Shown: positions 35,801 through 47,939 of the stretch, piece after piece
How the letters are laid out: each line of letters starts with the position of its first letter
Numbering within the stretch: position 1 is the first letter of the stretch
DNA from: Sipunculus nudus
Lineage: Eukaryota > Annelida > Sipuncula > Golfingiida > Sipunculidae
Direction of reading: 5' to 3'
Length of the DNA stretch: 64,000 nt
NCBI GenBank assembly: GCA_026874595.1
Contig: CM049308.1
Location: 50,022,124-50,086,123 of the forward strand
Translations under genes and position numbers: made by a program
Notes under the pieces: generated by a model
The model's database searches: none
Told to the model about the DNA's origin: nothing
Seen by the model: the letters and a program-made list of their open reading frames with translations, nothing else

Positions 35801-37164
35801 CAACTTGGTCAAGTAATCAAGATGTACAGTCTGTCTGTCAAAGAGCCATGTATTCATCTTATAGACTAACATTGCATATATATATTTGTTATGCAAGAGA
35901 CCAGAGTTTCAACTGTCAACCAAGATAAACTATAAAACTTAGGGTTCTGTACATCAGATATATTTTCAGGTTTATATTTCATATCAAAATATCATTAAAA
36001 TGCAGAACTGTTCATCTATAGAAACAAGATGAAACAAGGGCACACGGGTTGGAGAAAGACAGTTGAAGAAAAAATGACCTATTATTCAAGAATTTAATGG
36101 CAAATTTGATTATCTTTGCAGCAAATTTAGTTTAAAGACAGTATACATGCTATACTAAAAAGAGTGTATATGAATTTCAGGCTGGATACAGGTGCTGAGG
36201 TGGCTGCACATTCAGTACTATTGTGTTCCCTGGTGGCCACATGGCTGGGTGCCTTCCCTATTCCTCTGGACTGGGACAGGCCTTGGCAGGTGAGTGTTTG
36301 AACATACTTGATGCAGATGTGCAGAAAAGGAACTACATCGATCATTGATGTGTAACCAGTTGAATCAACAAAGAAAAGCAAAAATGCTATGATGGGATCA
36401 TACTTGCTGGAAAACTATAGAAACAGGGATGTTTTGTATGTTATTGTATAAATTGTGGACTGTGAAATGTGAATAATTTGAAAAATGAACTACATTTTCA
36501 TGGAAGCTGGGTATCAAAGAATACTGATTTTTTTCTCTTTCCACCAAACTCTCTATGCAGAGAGATTCCCAACTAGATGTTGTCCTTGGATTATTTCCAT
36601 GTCACTTCCTGCACCCTTGTCAAACCCTGACAGGTTTAGTTTTCCCAGTTTCTTAAGTCTGCTCAAGGCTGCCATTTTGCATTCATATTATGTTGTACTA
36701 TGTCTTACCGGTGTCATGAGCCACATGGCAAAATTATTGGTATACCACTAGTTATTCTAATAAGATAAGTTATTCTATTATTTTTCTTTATTTTATAAAA
36801 TCCCACTGATATATATGTTAGGTATTGGTTCTTCACGTTTTATATTCTTTATCTCTGCTCATTATAATTCTTGTTATAAAATGTAGCCACATTCATATAC
36901 ATGTGCACAGAGAAACCATCTATTTTGTAACCTTTGTGACCTTAATCCATTGTATCCATTAACGACATATAGATATCAGCCTTACTGATCATCTGTGAAC
37001 TGAGAAGTGTCAATCCACACATTTATGTATTTTCCATCTTTTACCAGGTATGGCCTGTGAGCTGTCTGATTGGGTGTCTCTGTGGTCACATGATCGGTTG
37101 GCTAGTAGCAGCAGGAAGAATATGGATACTTCAGCTTCAGAAAGCAAAGACCAAACTCAGATAA
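24438..37164 (+). CDS. PIGF: GPI ethanolamine-phosphate transferase stabilising subunit PIG-F, complete, five exons
   Basis: Exons 24438-24659, 33269-33360, 35661-35777, 36181-36289 and 37048-37164; GT/AG borders, phases 0,2,2,0; 657 nt, 218 aa plus TAA. The human protein is 219 aa. Diagnostic is the exon 4-5 junction, GAFPIPLDWDRPWQ then VWPVS (residues 167-185), the hallmark block of the family; LLGPSYQAFGKVFLL in exon 3 and VLFGAPLSE in exon 2 also fit. Five or six hydrophobic helices span the protein. PIG-F sits in the ER membrane and stabilises PIG-O and PIG-G, which add ethanolamine phosphate to GPI mannoses; it has no catalytic residues of its own. The start is the ATG at 24438; an in-frame ATG at 24339 would add 33 non-family residues. 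Intron 1 is 8.6 kb and full of mobile elements. Confidence 0.95.
24722..24910 (+). repeat. Repeat with an inverted partner at 31108-31168
   Basis: CCTAAACACCGGAATACC here equals the complement of GGTATTCCGGTGTTTAGG at 31130-31148; both have a flanking ATAATGAAAC-like block and a second AATACC. Also contains TTGACACACTGGGTGTGTCAA, a near-perfect palindrome. Class unknown. Confidence 0.45.
25760..26560 (+). pseudogene. Non-LTR retrotransposon reverse transcriptase remnant
   Basis: Broken reading frames show reverse-transcriptase landmarks in order: KDQNGFRKGRFCTDHI (about 25792-25842), QGD then LFNICINGLAEK (about 26089-26150), and the C-terminal EIWGHAKPRH (about 26350) with QNRALRNICSVRRFC in the next frame. 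Stops and frameshifts are frequent, so it is dead. The last part resembles the C-terminal region of jockey/CR1/RTE-like elements. It lies in intron 1 of PIGF. Confidence 0.65.
26764..26809. repeat. (TA)n microsatellite
   Basis: About 46 bp of pure TA. From 26820 to 28260 I see only AT-rich intron sequence. Confidence 0.95.
29309..29340 (+). repeat. (ATCT)n microsatellite after AATAAA
   Basis: CTGAAATAAAGCATCTATCT and further ATCT units, typical of a retroelement 3' end. Confidence 0.7.
29531..30130 (-). mobile_element. Inverted tandem-cored element, head missing
   Basis: Left edge GGTCCATGGGCCATGACGCT then CAGCTAA is the tail of the A-like elements read backwards. Units of about 175 bp have GGGTGCTC, a 'CCATAGGTCACAAAATATAGG'-like block and TTTCTAGGCC/TC. 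The right edge GATTTGTGCCCTGTTAA is where a head would start, but the hairpin is absent. Confidence 0.5.
31412..32675. mobile_element. Non-autonomous hAT-like DNA transposon with 8-bp target duplication
   Basis: Starts CAGGGTTGGCAAGTTTCTG and ends with the complement of CAGGGTTGTTTTTCTGCC (terminal inverted repeats, 16-18 bp, imperfect inside). Both sides have the same 8 bp, CATAATAG (31404-31411 and 32676-32683). An 8-bp duplication with CAGGG-type termini is the hAT signature. No transposase frame is present in its 1264 bp. A poly-G run is at about 32587-32598. In PIGF intron 1. Confidence 0.85.
33361..35660. other. PIGF intron 2, no further gene seen
   Basis: AT-rich. A weak copy of the A-like tail (GTTGAGTGTCATGACCC) is at 33676-33695. 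Nothing else recognised, including in 34550-35100, which is locally richer in CG. Confidence 0.4.
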
Positions 37165-37269
37165 ATTCTTCATTTAAAAAAATAATTTTGCCTTGATATA
37201 AGAAAACATAGTGGAAATTATAATTTATATTAAAACTATAAAAAATGAGAAATGTGTATTTGTTAATGG

Positions 37270-37275
37270 AATAAA
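37270..37275 (+). terminator. Poly(A) signal of PIGF
   Basis: AATAAA about 105 bp after the PIGF stop, as expected for a short 3' UTR. The following 37280-38220 shows no gene or clear repeat. Confidence 0.6.
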
Positions 37276-38220
37276 ATGTATGGGACATGGCATTACATGG
37301 TATACAGTTGAAATATTTTGGCAGTTCCATTAACTGACCTCAATAACTGAAGCAACTCATTCATTGCCTGAGTTGCCTCTCCATAAAGTCCATAAAAGAT
37401 TAAAATCACTAGAAACTCATTAGCTGTGCAGTACACTAGCAGATGTTTGCAAATTAACAGATATAGAATCTTGACCTGTTTAATTGTTACATATTCCTAA
37501 AACTAGCTACCAGAAGAAATCTTAAGGTTTGTAGCAGTGACCCATGGTCACTTATCAATAAAGTAAGGGATCAGTATTAGGAGGAATTTTAATATCAGTT
37601 ATTGCCTTTTAACTCTCAAAAAGAGAGCATGTTTACAAAGTTTATGTAGCATGAAGTACAACACATGGACACAACATAGCCACATTAATACATTAATAGA
37701 AGATATACTGATTTTTCATGAGGAAGACGAACCTATTGCCTCATGATTCAGCTGCATTTACTTAGTACTGCTAAATTTCCTATTTGTTTTTGTGATATAG
37801 ACTTGAAGCGTGGTCATTTGCTGTACTAGGCTGTTAAAATTCCCCTTTTTTTTCTATTTTGATAACAGCTATCTATGATTAAATAGAATCTTTGTCAGAG
37901 GTATCAATTAATAACGACATTGAATCCAAATTTCAAGTGTCCGAGCCATCAGAATTCATATCAGTCCCCTTGCAGCAATCAGTTGTAGGTATGATCTATT
38001 GATATACATCTGCCCTCATTGTTTCATATTTCTAATAATTCATCCATAGTGTTTCATATATCATGATAGTCACACCCAAGGGTACCACACAGAGGAGCTT
38101 ATATGGTCAGTTTTAGAACTGGTCATGCATATGTTCAAGGGATATTGACACAGGCAGCAGATAATGTCATCCTTAATGTAGGAATGATAGTAACAGGTTT
38201 TGTCATGTTCAGGTCGTATA

Positions 38221-39260
38221 TTTTTAGCGAACCTGTGACCTTATGCGATGGTGCGGCGTCGTGCGTTGTGCGTCACGTTAACCATAGCTATCTCAAAAAT
38301 GGCAGGAGCTAGCATCACCAAATTTTTTGCAAATAATCAGTCATCCAAAAAACTATATCGGATTTTGTTTATTTTTTTTCCAACTGCATTTTCTTAGATT
38401 TTATAGGGAAAAAGCTAAAAAAGCTTTAAAAATCTTCTTTTCCGAAACTGTCCAGCCAAATTGTCCAATATTTCAGAGAAATGATCCCTGGAACAATCTT
38501 CCTCAAGTTTGTTCGAATGGTTCCAGTTTGGCGATTTTTGGCCGAGTTACAGGAGGTTGAACTTTGTTAACTGTGCAAAAAAGCATATTAAAATTTAAAT
38601 CTCAGAAACGGCTGGAGCTATCATCACCAAATTTTATGCCAATGTTGGTCACATAGGTCATATCTGAAATTGAGGTATTGGTGGCGCCACCTGCATCGGC
38701 CTTTTTTGTACAGGGTCATTAGTGCCTGTATCACACTGAGGGCTACAAAAAACTTCTTCTCTGAAACCATTTGGCCAAAATGTTTTATATCACACAGAAA
38801 TGATCCTAGGGTAGTGCTTTCTGAAGTTTGTTCAAATGGTCTCTTTTCAGTGACTTTTGGCTAAGTTATGGAAAGCTGAATTTAGTCTTATGCCAGAACA
38901 GCCCATTTTAGCTCAGTGGCTACAAAGATCTTCTTCTCAAAAACCACTGGGCCAAATTCTTAAATCTCACACATTAATTATCCTCAGATGTTGATAATTC
39001 AAGTTTGTTCAAATGGTTTTGGTTCAGTGCTTTTTGGCTGAGTTATGGGAAGCTGAACTTAGCCAGTTTGCTGTATCTTCCTATATGAGTTATAAACTTG
39101 CAAAACGTTTTTTCGACTGATGCCACTGAAGCCAATTTGTTAAATATTTTACAAGAATAATCCCTACAATAACTCTTATAATAATTGTCATTAATGGATT
39201 CCACATGAATGATTTTTGGCTGAATTATGGAGATTGAATTGAGTCATTTTACCATATATG
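38221..39260 (+). mobile_element. Tandem-cored element F1
   Basis: The head TTTTTAGCGAACCTGTGACC then TTATGCGATGGTGCGGCGTC is shared with 62648-63130. Units of about 190 bp repeat a TTTGTTCAAATGGTT / TTTTGGCCGAGTTAC pattern at least four times, with decreasing similarity. One GGTGGCGCCACCTGCAT is at about 38680. No protein frame. Confidence 0.6.
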
Positions 39261-39789
39261 TTAGCTGTGTGATGCTAGCTTGGCACCAGTTTATCAGTAA
39301 CTATTACATCATGCCACTAGACATTTAGATTTCAGGTTATATTTGGTTAATATTGACAAAGTTTTTTCAAAAGCTTTTAAAAAATTTAGATTTATGATTT
39401 AAGTTATTCATCATACCAGACAATGTTACAATCATGGATATTTAGCTCTCTGTGGCTTTATAAAGACAACTGTATGTGGATTATAAATTATTGGTATCCC
39501 TACTTAACTTAATTCAAGAATTTGCCCTCAGTGAGATATATCTGTATTTTAATTTTGCATTCAGTATGCATCCGTAATAATTTTACATATATTCCTGATT
39601 TCTTTTTTATAAAAAGTCAGCTGAAAAGCATTTTGTATTGGGAAAATAAATTTCAAAGTTATTTCAAGTAGGGACCACTTTTGTGTACAGATGGCAGCAC
39701 TTGGTTTACCATTGGCAGATTGCTGGTGCCTTGGTGTTGGCCATTAGCCAAGATGATGTCAGCTCTATAAATTGTTTTGGCACAGTGCC

Positions 39790-40075
39790 TGGATTGGAAG
39801 AAGTGCAGCCAGGTATAGATCAAGAGTTCACTCAGTGCAGTAGCTGCATTATATTGATAGCTTTGGCAGACTGCTCACTGCATCATATTTGGCACCAAAG
39901 TTCAGCCTGAATCTATTTATAGCTTTGGCAGACTGCCAACTGTGTCAGATTATGCAACAGGTCAAGAGTTCACTCAGTGCAGCCAGGTACAGGTCAAAAG
40001 TTCACTCAGTCTAGCCAGGTGCAGGTCAAGAGTTCACTCAGTGCAGTAGCTTGAGGCAGCAATTTGTCACAGGTC
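39790..40075 (+). repeat. Interleaved tandem repeat
   Basis: CAAGAGTTCACTCAGTGCAG occurs at about 39820, 39962 and 40026, a variant (CAAAAGTTCACTCAGTCTAG) at about 39994, and TAGCTTTGGCAGACTGC at about 39859 and 39920. An irregular local amplification. Confidence 0.7.
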
Positions 40076-40107
40076 ACTCGGGGGCAACTGCCTTACTCAT
40101 CTAAGCC

Positions 40108-40471
40108 TTGTCAGCCCAGTACATCAAACTCTTGGGAAGTTTGATGTATTGGACTGATACCTGTCTATGCATCTTTGATGGTATTCCCATTTACAAGACA
40201 GGTGGTGCCACCTACATTAACTTTTGCAGTGTATGCGCCTACTTATTTCTACAGAGGAATTTGATACATCAGCCTAAAATGGGGTATGTTTATACATATT
40301 GGGTAGCTTTATAGTGTACAAGACTGGTGGTGCCACCTACAATAATTTTTGCACAGTGTATGTCCCTGCTTATTTCACAGGAGGGGTTTGTTTGACATAT
40401 CAGTCTGACATTAGGCATATGTATATATCTCTTCGTTGTATATAAGACGGACGGTGCAAGCTACATTCATT
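40108..40471 (+). repeat. Diverged element-B-like units
   Basis: GGTGGTGCCACCTACATTAA and GGTGGTGCCACCTACAATAA about 130 bp apart, with TTTGCACAGTGTATG and ATATCAGTCTGACATTAGGC. Same plan as element B core, but the palindrome has lost its central CG. Confidence 0.5.
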
Positions 40472-41609
40472 GTATCTGCCAAAACATTGCCGCATAGGTT
40501 TCCAGAGAACTCCTCCATAACCACTGGGCAGAATTATTTAAAATTTCGAAATATGATCGGTCAAATGTGAACTGCTGCGCCCTCATTTTTTGTTGACCTC
40601 TGACCTTTCCTCTCTGCCCAGCATCCATTTGTGCGTCTGTTTCCACACATAAACCCACATATCTCGGGAACCGTTTGACTGATAAGGCTAAAAATTTTGC
40701 ACAAATGTAGCCCTTGGAAAGCTTTATAACATACACTAAAAATGGTGGAGCCACCTGCAACCATTTTTGCACAGCGTCCATCTGTTCATCTACCTTGGGA
40801 TAAAAACACTCATATCTCTGCATTAGTTGGACTTATCCACCTGAAATTTTGCATGTGTATACATCCTTGACAGCTTTCTTGATTTTATGACAGGTGGCGC
40901 CACCTACATTCACGTTTAAGCTGCAGACATCCAAGCTCATATCTCGAGAACCGTTTGACCAGTTGGGCCAAAATTTTGCATGTGTATAGATCTCCCATAG
41001 CTCTTTATCATACGCAAAACTGGTTGTGCCACCTGCAACCATTTTTGCACAGCGTTCATCTGTTCATCTGCCTTGGGATAAAATCACTCATATCTCGGCA
41101 GTGGTTTGACTTATCCACCTGATATTTTACAGGTTTATACATCCTTGACAGCTTTCTTGATTTTATGACAGGTTGCGCCACCTACATTCAAATTTACGCT
41201 GCACACATCCAAGCTCATATCTCAGGAACCATTTGACTGATTTTGCAAAAATTTTGCATGTGTATAGATCTCACATAGCTGTTAATCATACACAAAATTG
41301 GTGGCGCCACCTGCCACCATTTTTGCACAGCGTCCCTCTGTTTTTCTGCCGTGGGCTAAAATCACTCATATCTCAGTAGTGGTTTGACTTATCTGCCTAA
41401 AATTTTGCATGTTTATACATCTTGGACAGCTTTCTGGATTTGTGGTAGGTGGCGCAACCTACATACACATTTCAGCTGCACACATCCAAGCTATTATGCA
41501 ACACACCTCACTCTATTTCCCCTTGCCACTCAATTCATGCCTCACTTCACCTTTCCTACTCTTATTTTGGCGGATACACGTAGTCGCTTGTTGACTACCC
41601 ATATTCTAG
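40472..41609 (+). mobile_element. Element B copy 2
   Basis: Head GTATCTGCCAAAACATTG (its fold-back is lost); tail TTTTGGCGGATACACGTAGT then CGCTTGTTGACTACCC and ATATTCTAG. Core units of about 280 bp with GGTGGCGCCACC at 40893 and 41297, and mutated forms elsewhere. TGACCTCTGACCT lies at 40594-40606. Confidence 0.7.
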
Positions 41610-42023
41610 TTTTTGTGTTGTGTGCACCCATGCCAGAATTGCAGCAGTGATGTTTGTTTAATTGTTTCTTGTTCTAAGTGTATAGTACTTGCATTGTTCA
41701 TATACATGTTACACATGTTCTTGAAAAGTAATGGTCCAGCATTGAAGCATTATACCTGGTGTAATCTCATTGCACAGGTTCGCATTAGGCCTGTTGGCCT
41801 TGTTTAATGTTCATTGACGTTTTTGTTGTCTTGAAGGGTACCCGTATTTCTTTATGCTTTTTTTCAGGATATAGGCATTTTAAAACATTTTTTGGGTGAC
41901 TACAGTGCTCTAGTGGGATTGTGTGTCAGTGTGACATATATTAAATTCTGTACAAGTTTTGCTCGTTTAACACAACTGAACAAACACATAAAACCAAAAT
42001 CACTGATAAACATGTACATAGCG

Positions 42024-42029
42024 TTTATT
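42024..42029 (-). terminator. Poly(A) signal of the minus-strand stress protein gene
   Basis: AATAAA on the minus strand (TTTATT on plus), about 100 bp after the stop at 42130. Confidence 0.55.
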
Positions 42030-42129
42030 GTTAACACTGATAGCTGAAGATCAAGGACCGCTCATTCTACGGATAACACAGCGTCCTCTTAATACATTTT
42101 ATATTGTTATCCTACAATATAACAATTAA

Positions 42130-45100
42130 TTAGGATCTGCATACAAGAACTGGTACATGAGCGTGATGCACGACGTAATCGCTGACACTTCCTAATATGG
42201 TCCGTCTGAGCGCGCCGAGACCACGTGTCCCCATCAGGATGTAGGTGGCGTGCAGTTCCTGACTTGCCTTGACGATAGCTTCACCTGGTTTACCGGCCGA
42301 CTCCACCGTCACCCAGCGCCCATCAACCTTTAAATGGTAACATTCCGAAAAAAAATATTACACGAGGTTAATGCATTATAAAGACCATCTGTGTTTATGA
42401 GATTAAAAAAAAAAGTTGATTGCGTTCATGTTGAATCGATGCTTACGGCACTTAATTTTGTAACTTGCAAAATAAAACGTATCGTGACATTTATGACAAT
42501 GTTTAAAGTATCTTCATACGGCGAGCCAATTTTGAACATCGGAACTCCAAATTGTATATAAACGGCTCGGCCTGCATGGTTGACTATACATGTATATCGT
42601 GATATGGATATCAGCACAGGCGCTTGAATTGCTATTACTGTAGATTAATTAATCAATAATAAAGATATAGACCTTATAATATTCAAAAACGCAAGGAAAA
42701 TGTCAGATAAGTAAAAGTTATAAGAAAAATGACCCAGGAAAGTAACATATTTAACTGAAATTTATACACTAATAGCAATTCAAGCGCCTTAGATATATCA
42801 GGAACATTCATCATGAAATATCATTCACAATAATGGTATACCATCGTTATTAATGCAGTCTATTGCCGAGGAATTTTAACGGAAAAATAAATATGTTAAT
42901 TGTTATAAACCTGGTCATGTACATAGCATAAAAATCACATGTGAATTATATCAAATATCTGCACAAAATCTTATTTTTAACAAATATTTTTAAGTTAACG
43001 GCAGATAAATGGAAAGATCTTGTATAATTTAAAACGTCAGTCTTTGAACATACACGATCTATACATTCATAATGTTAACCTTTTTTTCAACTTTGCCCTC
43101 CGATGGAACCTCTAATTCACGACGGTTTTATTTTTACGACGTTTCCCCTTTCGCGATTATCGTAAATTTGAAACCTTCGCGCACAAAAAGGCAACCATAT
43201 ATAGCATGTAATGTGAACCATCTGATATAAACTGATGCAAAAATACTGAAACAGAAATTAATAGTCCATTGCACTCGTGGTGCTTCTGTAATAACCACCA
43301 GTATATATTCAAAGAGATCTTTGTTAGGTATATAGGTCACAGAAAACTCACATTGGCGTCCTTCATCTTGGCCTCGAATTTTTCTTTGAGCTGGTACATC
43401 TTTTGCTTGGCTTCCTGCCACATCTCCTGCCATGCACCATGAGAGAAGGCAACCCCGTCTATAACGTTATAAAATAAATTAATATAGCCTATATAATCTT
43501 TTATATCGTTTTTAACAAGGCGTTTTGGTTCTGTTCATTTATATAATATATACCGGCCATGTCCACAAAGTTTACATTACATATGTTGTATATACCGGTA
43601 CATTAAAACGCCATTTATCAGAGCACTGCCGAGCCGATTTTTCACCCAACCGTAAAGGGGCATATTCAGATATCTGTCGTCTATTAACTAAAGATACCCC
43701 TTTCATAAAATGAGGGAAGGAAACGCCGATCCCACCGCACACGGTTCATTTTGTAGACATCCACTTGTTTATAACGTGGGGGGGGGGGGTTGTCTGTATG
43801 CATCGGCGGATGTACCATATTTACTAACAACTTTTGGATAAACAAGCTCATACATCTGTCACAAGCGTTATAAGAACTTTTGTTAACAGGAATTGCCGAT
43901 ATACATCATTTATATGTGTGCAGAAAAATCACATTAATTCTACGGAAAAGGCAGGTGAATTGCTGGGTTTAATGTGTGTGAGCCTATATACGCATGTATC
44001 AATCTTTGTTTCATTCGAACATTTGCAATGTCCCCCAAAAACTGTCTTGACAGCTTTATGTATGTATGTATGTATGTATATATATATATAATGGTACCAA
44101 AATAATCCACATTAAATATTGCGCTTTCAAAGAAGCTTCAATCAAGTTTCGTTAAAAGGGTATTTCTTTAGAATCTTTTCACAAATTCCAGGCCAAGTCT
44201 TTACCGTAAGGTCAAAGGTCGATTGTAGAGAGTACTTATATCTCATGCACATAGTTATCTCTTTGTGATTTGAATTTTTACAAGCAATATAAGATTAATA
44301 CCATAAGAAGGCGTCCAGTTTTGCGTCTCTTACCGTTTTCTTCCGTATACTCATGCATACGAAGGTATACTGATAGTCCAATAGCACTCTGGTTAACCTT
44401 TGTCAGGGTGTTAACCCCCACCCACCCCTTCTTAGACCTTGTATCTGCCCCTGCTTGGAACTGACACCTTTAAAAATTTAACTGATATTTTATTTTCTTA
44501 GAGCACCTGCTGTTCCTTACAGTTGGCTTTACTTTGTCATGTGCGATTGTTTCAAGTATAGCCGATGTACATTAAACAACGGGGAATGTACACAGCCCCT
44601 CAAATAAACAAATGTCAATGACATTTATTTATTTAGGTTATCATTGGGAGTCCAGTTGTGTATAGGGGACACAGAAAGTCTACGTTATCGGACATTGTCG
44701 CCTTATAAAGTGCTTATCATTAGTGAAAGGGCTTCTATGTCGAACCCACCACAGGTTAATCTAAAGCCTGTCTGAATGAATGTCGTCAATATCTGTACTG
44801 TGCAGATAATCTACTTGATAAATGTTGGTCTTGCAGCGGTGCCTGAAATGAACAATTTCTTAGCTGGTGCCCGATGGTTCGATTTTTCAGTGTAAACATT
44901 TCGGGTCTCGTCCCTTCTAAAACGTTTTGTAGATTTACCCAGGGAGCTAGGTTACGATAACATCCTGATATCTGCTCAGATTGTGCATATACATTATGCT
45001 ACAGGACTCAAGGCAAATGAACAGTATCCATAGTGAAAGCGGAAAATACGAGTGAATTAAACAGATCGTGTGAGCAGTCCAGCAAATGTTTCCCCCAGAA

Positions 45101-45854
45101 TCATCGTGTAGAAACATTTCGGAACATATATATAATGGTATATATAGTGTTTTTCTCTTGAATTATTACAATGCCACAAAGTATGAATATTTGTTCATTT
45201 CTCTTATTGTGGGTCATGGTTGTTCCAATACAAAATGAAACACCAGAACTGCTCGCTGGATCAAGGTCTGTGAAAGCGTAGTCTTACAGACTTGATAGTA
45301 TGAAGATGATCATTCTCTGCTCCAACCTTTTAATCATTATAATACAGATGTGGATTTACAAGAAATTAGCTGTACGATAGGGTGTTTTTGGTATTTGAAA
45401 AATAAATGGTGTATTTTATACACAAGCACCCCCCCCCCCCCCCCCCCCCTTGTTTAACTGTAAGGATGAACAGAGGGTGTATGGTCAATGTTCAACTTAC
45501 GAGCGTGCTTGGCATGGATGATTTCTGGAACATGGAGAAGCCGGACTTCGTTTCCTGGACGATGACATTTACGAAGGTACCCTGAATACAGAAGAATATA
45601 TATAGCAAAATATATATCATTTGAGCATGGTGCTCTGGTTAATTTTCGATTCTACTTGTGGACCGATTTTCAGCGTTACATTATTCTTGTATACTAAACC
45701 ACTCTAAGAATATTTCTGATAAACTATTATTATGCTTTGAATATTTAGGTATTGATACAGGGCATTTTGTCTATAATTACTTACATTCAAACGCTTGCTC
45801 AGACTGAGGACTAGCATCGATTGCGATGCAAACAATGGTGTTCGTTCCTGCCAT
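42130..45854 (-). CDS. Universal stress protein (UspA family), complete, four exons
   Basis: Minus-strand exons 45854-45785, 45581-45501, 43458-43352 and 42327-42130; good AG/GT borders, phases 1,1,0; 456 nt, 151 aa, one full UspA domain. N-terminal beta strand TIVCIAIDASPQSEQAFEW with the D that normally contacts ATP; LLHVPEI strand; long helix WQEAKQKMYQLKEKFEAKM; near the C-terminus the ATP-loop G119-x2-G122-x9-G132-S133, followed by VSDYVVHHAHVPVLVCR. The loop is complete, so ATP binding is likely. No signal peptide: probably cytosolic. These proteins are linked to stress responses in plants and invertebrates; the role of this copy is unknown. Exon 2 (81 nt) and its flanking phases match those of the second stress protein gene at 54672. 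In its introns (42328-43351 and 43459-45500) I see only AT-rich sequence and short runs. Confidence 0.95.
44052..44091 (+). repeat. (TATG)n / (TA)n microsatellite
   Basis: Several TATG units run into TA units, in the third intron of the stress protein gene by plus-strand order. Confidence 0.85.
45429..45449. repeat. Poly-C tract
   Basis: About 21 C, 50 bp from the stress protein exon at 45501. Confidence 0.9.
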
Positions 45855-46380
45855 TGTCTCTTTTTTCACAGTTCCTTCTGTTTGAGCTGGCGTTGACCTC
45901 TACCTCCAATCGGCGCACGGACACTGAGAATACAATAAGTCCCGGGCATATCACCATATACACCAAAGTCCAGATACAGTATCATTGACATTAACCAGCA
46001 GACAGTGACTCTGATAAACTGATGACCTCTTATTGAGGATCTGGACGCATTAAATCTGGTAATCAGAATCTATCACGGGGGGAATCACACGCACAGAATT
46101 AATTAACTTAAATGGCAGCTAGTATATAACTATAGAAGCCTATAACTATATATGTCTTATAGGTAGGCACATATTTAATAGCGTCTCGTCGTAAAAAAAG
46201 TCGTGTTCTTGCTTTAATGTGCTCATTTAAATAAAAATAAAACTTTCAATAAAGACAAAAGATATATATCGACTGCATTTCCTGTCCACAGGGTCAATTC
46301 TGTATTGGTTAAGTAACTAAGCAACTCGGTTGGGATTCTAAATTCGACGGTACTCTCTTCAACATGTTTCTTAATTGTAT

Positions 46381-46645
46381 CCCCTGAAACGAAGTTGCTG
46401 GACGGAATTTTCCGAAATTTCACATATTAATAAGGTCACAGAGGAACTGGTGCCTAACAAAGAGCGGTGGCGCCACCTACAATCTGTTTTTTTTTTTCGC
46501 GGCATCCATACATACGTCCAACCTGTCATCTCAGGAGTGGTTTGATGCATCAGCCTGAAATTTTGCAGGTCAACCATGCTTCCCTTTATCCCCGTGATTC
46601 GCCAGATACATATTGTAGCTTGTCGACTGCCCACATTCCGATTTT
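46381..46645 (+). mobile_element. Element B, shortened and degraded copy
   Basis: CTGAAACGAAGTTGCTGGACGG and GGTCACAGAGGAACTGGTGC near the head, one GGTGGCGCCACCTACAA at 46466, and CGCCAGATACATATTGTAGC then TTGTCGACTGCCC at the tail. The core has been reduced to about one unit. Confidence 0.5.
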
Positions 46646-46859
46646 AGATATTTGCAAAAGGATTAACAATAATAACCAATCAGTTAAGAAAATGTTTGAT
46701 AGTCAGCTCAACATGCCAGTTGGCAAAACTGTTGGCCAAATAACAATTGAAAAAAAGTTCAAAACTACACAAAATAGATTGCAGTTGGCTATAGCGTTAA
46801 TTTGCACGAGATAAAGCTATCAAGCTTCTATGGACATATAAGGCACTCGGATATATGAT

Positions 46860-47430
46860 TTTTACCCATAATGGACGCGCTTATGGACACCGCAGAAACA
46901 ATTGTATGTGGTGCCACCAGTGTACGAGATGAAGCTATCCAAGATTAATGCAAATTCCAGGCTTATATGCCCACGTCCAACCATATCTGTGTTATATACA
47001 ACTAAGCTACCCGGAGAAAGAATTGTAGATGGTGCCAACAGTCTTTTGTGCAAGTTTTATTATCCGAGCTCTATGGACATGCAAATGTTCAGGTCAGACA
47101 TCCACTCACTCCTGAGATATGTTTGATTTTCACCCTAAATACACTGACAGAAACGCTTATAGGTAGCGGAACCAATCTTGTGCACCAAACCAGCCAAGAT
47201 CTGTAGAAATGCATAATTTCAGGCCAATACATTACCTCGCTCAGGAGATATTTGTGATTTCCACCCACAACAGATATAGAGATGGATGGACCGAAAAAAA
47301 TTGTAGGTGGGGCCACTAAACAGTTAATGAGATAAAGCGGTCTGAGATCTATAAGCATGCCAAAATACACCCAACCGCTCCTTAGATATGTGTGATTTCC
47401 TACCAAAACACGCATTAATTATATTCACAG
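46860..47430 (-). repeat. Diverged inverted element-B-like units
   Basis: Repeats of a GGTGCCACCAGTG or GGGGCCACTAAAC block, an ATGAGATAAAGC-type block and a TCCTGAGATATGTTTGAT-type block, about 150 bp apart, in the reverse sense of element B. Confidence 0.4.
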
Positions 47431-47639
47431 AAACGATATGCAATGTTGATAACTTATGACCTATCATAGATCAGACCAAACATGTTCAAGGCGGGCTTAC
47501 TTTTTGTTTGTTTGCAATTTTAAAAACTAGAATGTCCAAATTATTATTTATCCTTTCCCGCGATAGAAACTTGGGCCAAGTGAGTTTGTCCATTAATCTG
47601 TATTAGATCCAGTTTTAGAGTGATATGTAACTACAGGTT

Positions 47640-47930
47640 ACGTCTGAAGTCAATGGTAGTACTGAACAGATGTTCAGATAGCTTACGGTAATACTGAATA
47701 TAGGTGTTCTGAGAGCTTTTGGTCATACTGAACAGATGTTCTGATAGCGTACGGTCATACTGAACAGATGTTCTGATAGCGTACGGTCATACTTAACAGA
47801 TGTTCTGATAGCAACGGTCATACGGAACAGATTATCTGATAGCTTACGGTGATACTGAACAGATGATCTAATAGTTTACAGTCATGTTGAAAAGATGTTG
47901 GTACTGATACTGAACAGATGTTCTAAAAAA
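47640..47930 (+). repeat. About 32-bp tandem repeat, eight to nine copies
   Basis: Unit GGTCATACTGAACAGATGTT then CTGATAGCGTAC. Central copies (about 47722-47810) are near identical; outer ones are degraded. Confidence 0.85.
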
Positions 47931-47939
47931 AGAATATTT

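Noticed and set aside
46467-46814. 115-codon frame
   Set aside because: Starts inside a degraded element B copy and continues into AT-rich sequence; no family resemblance.
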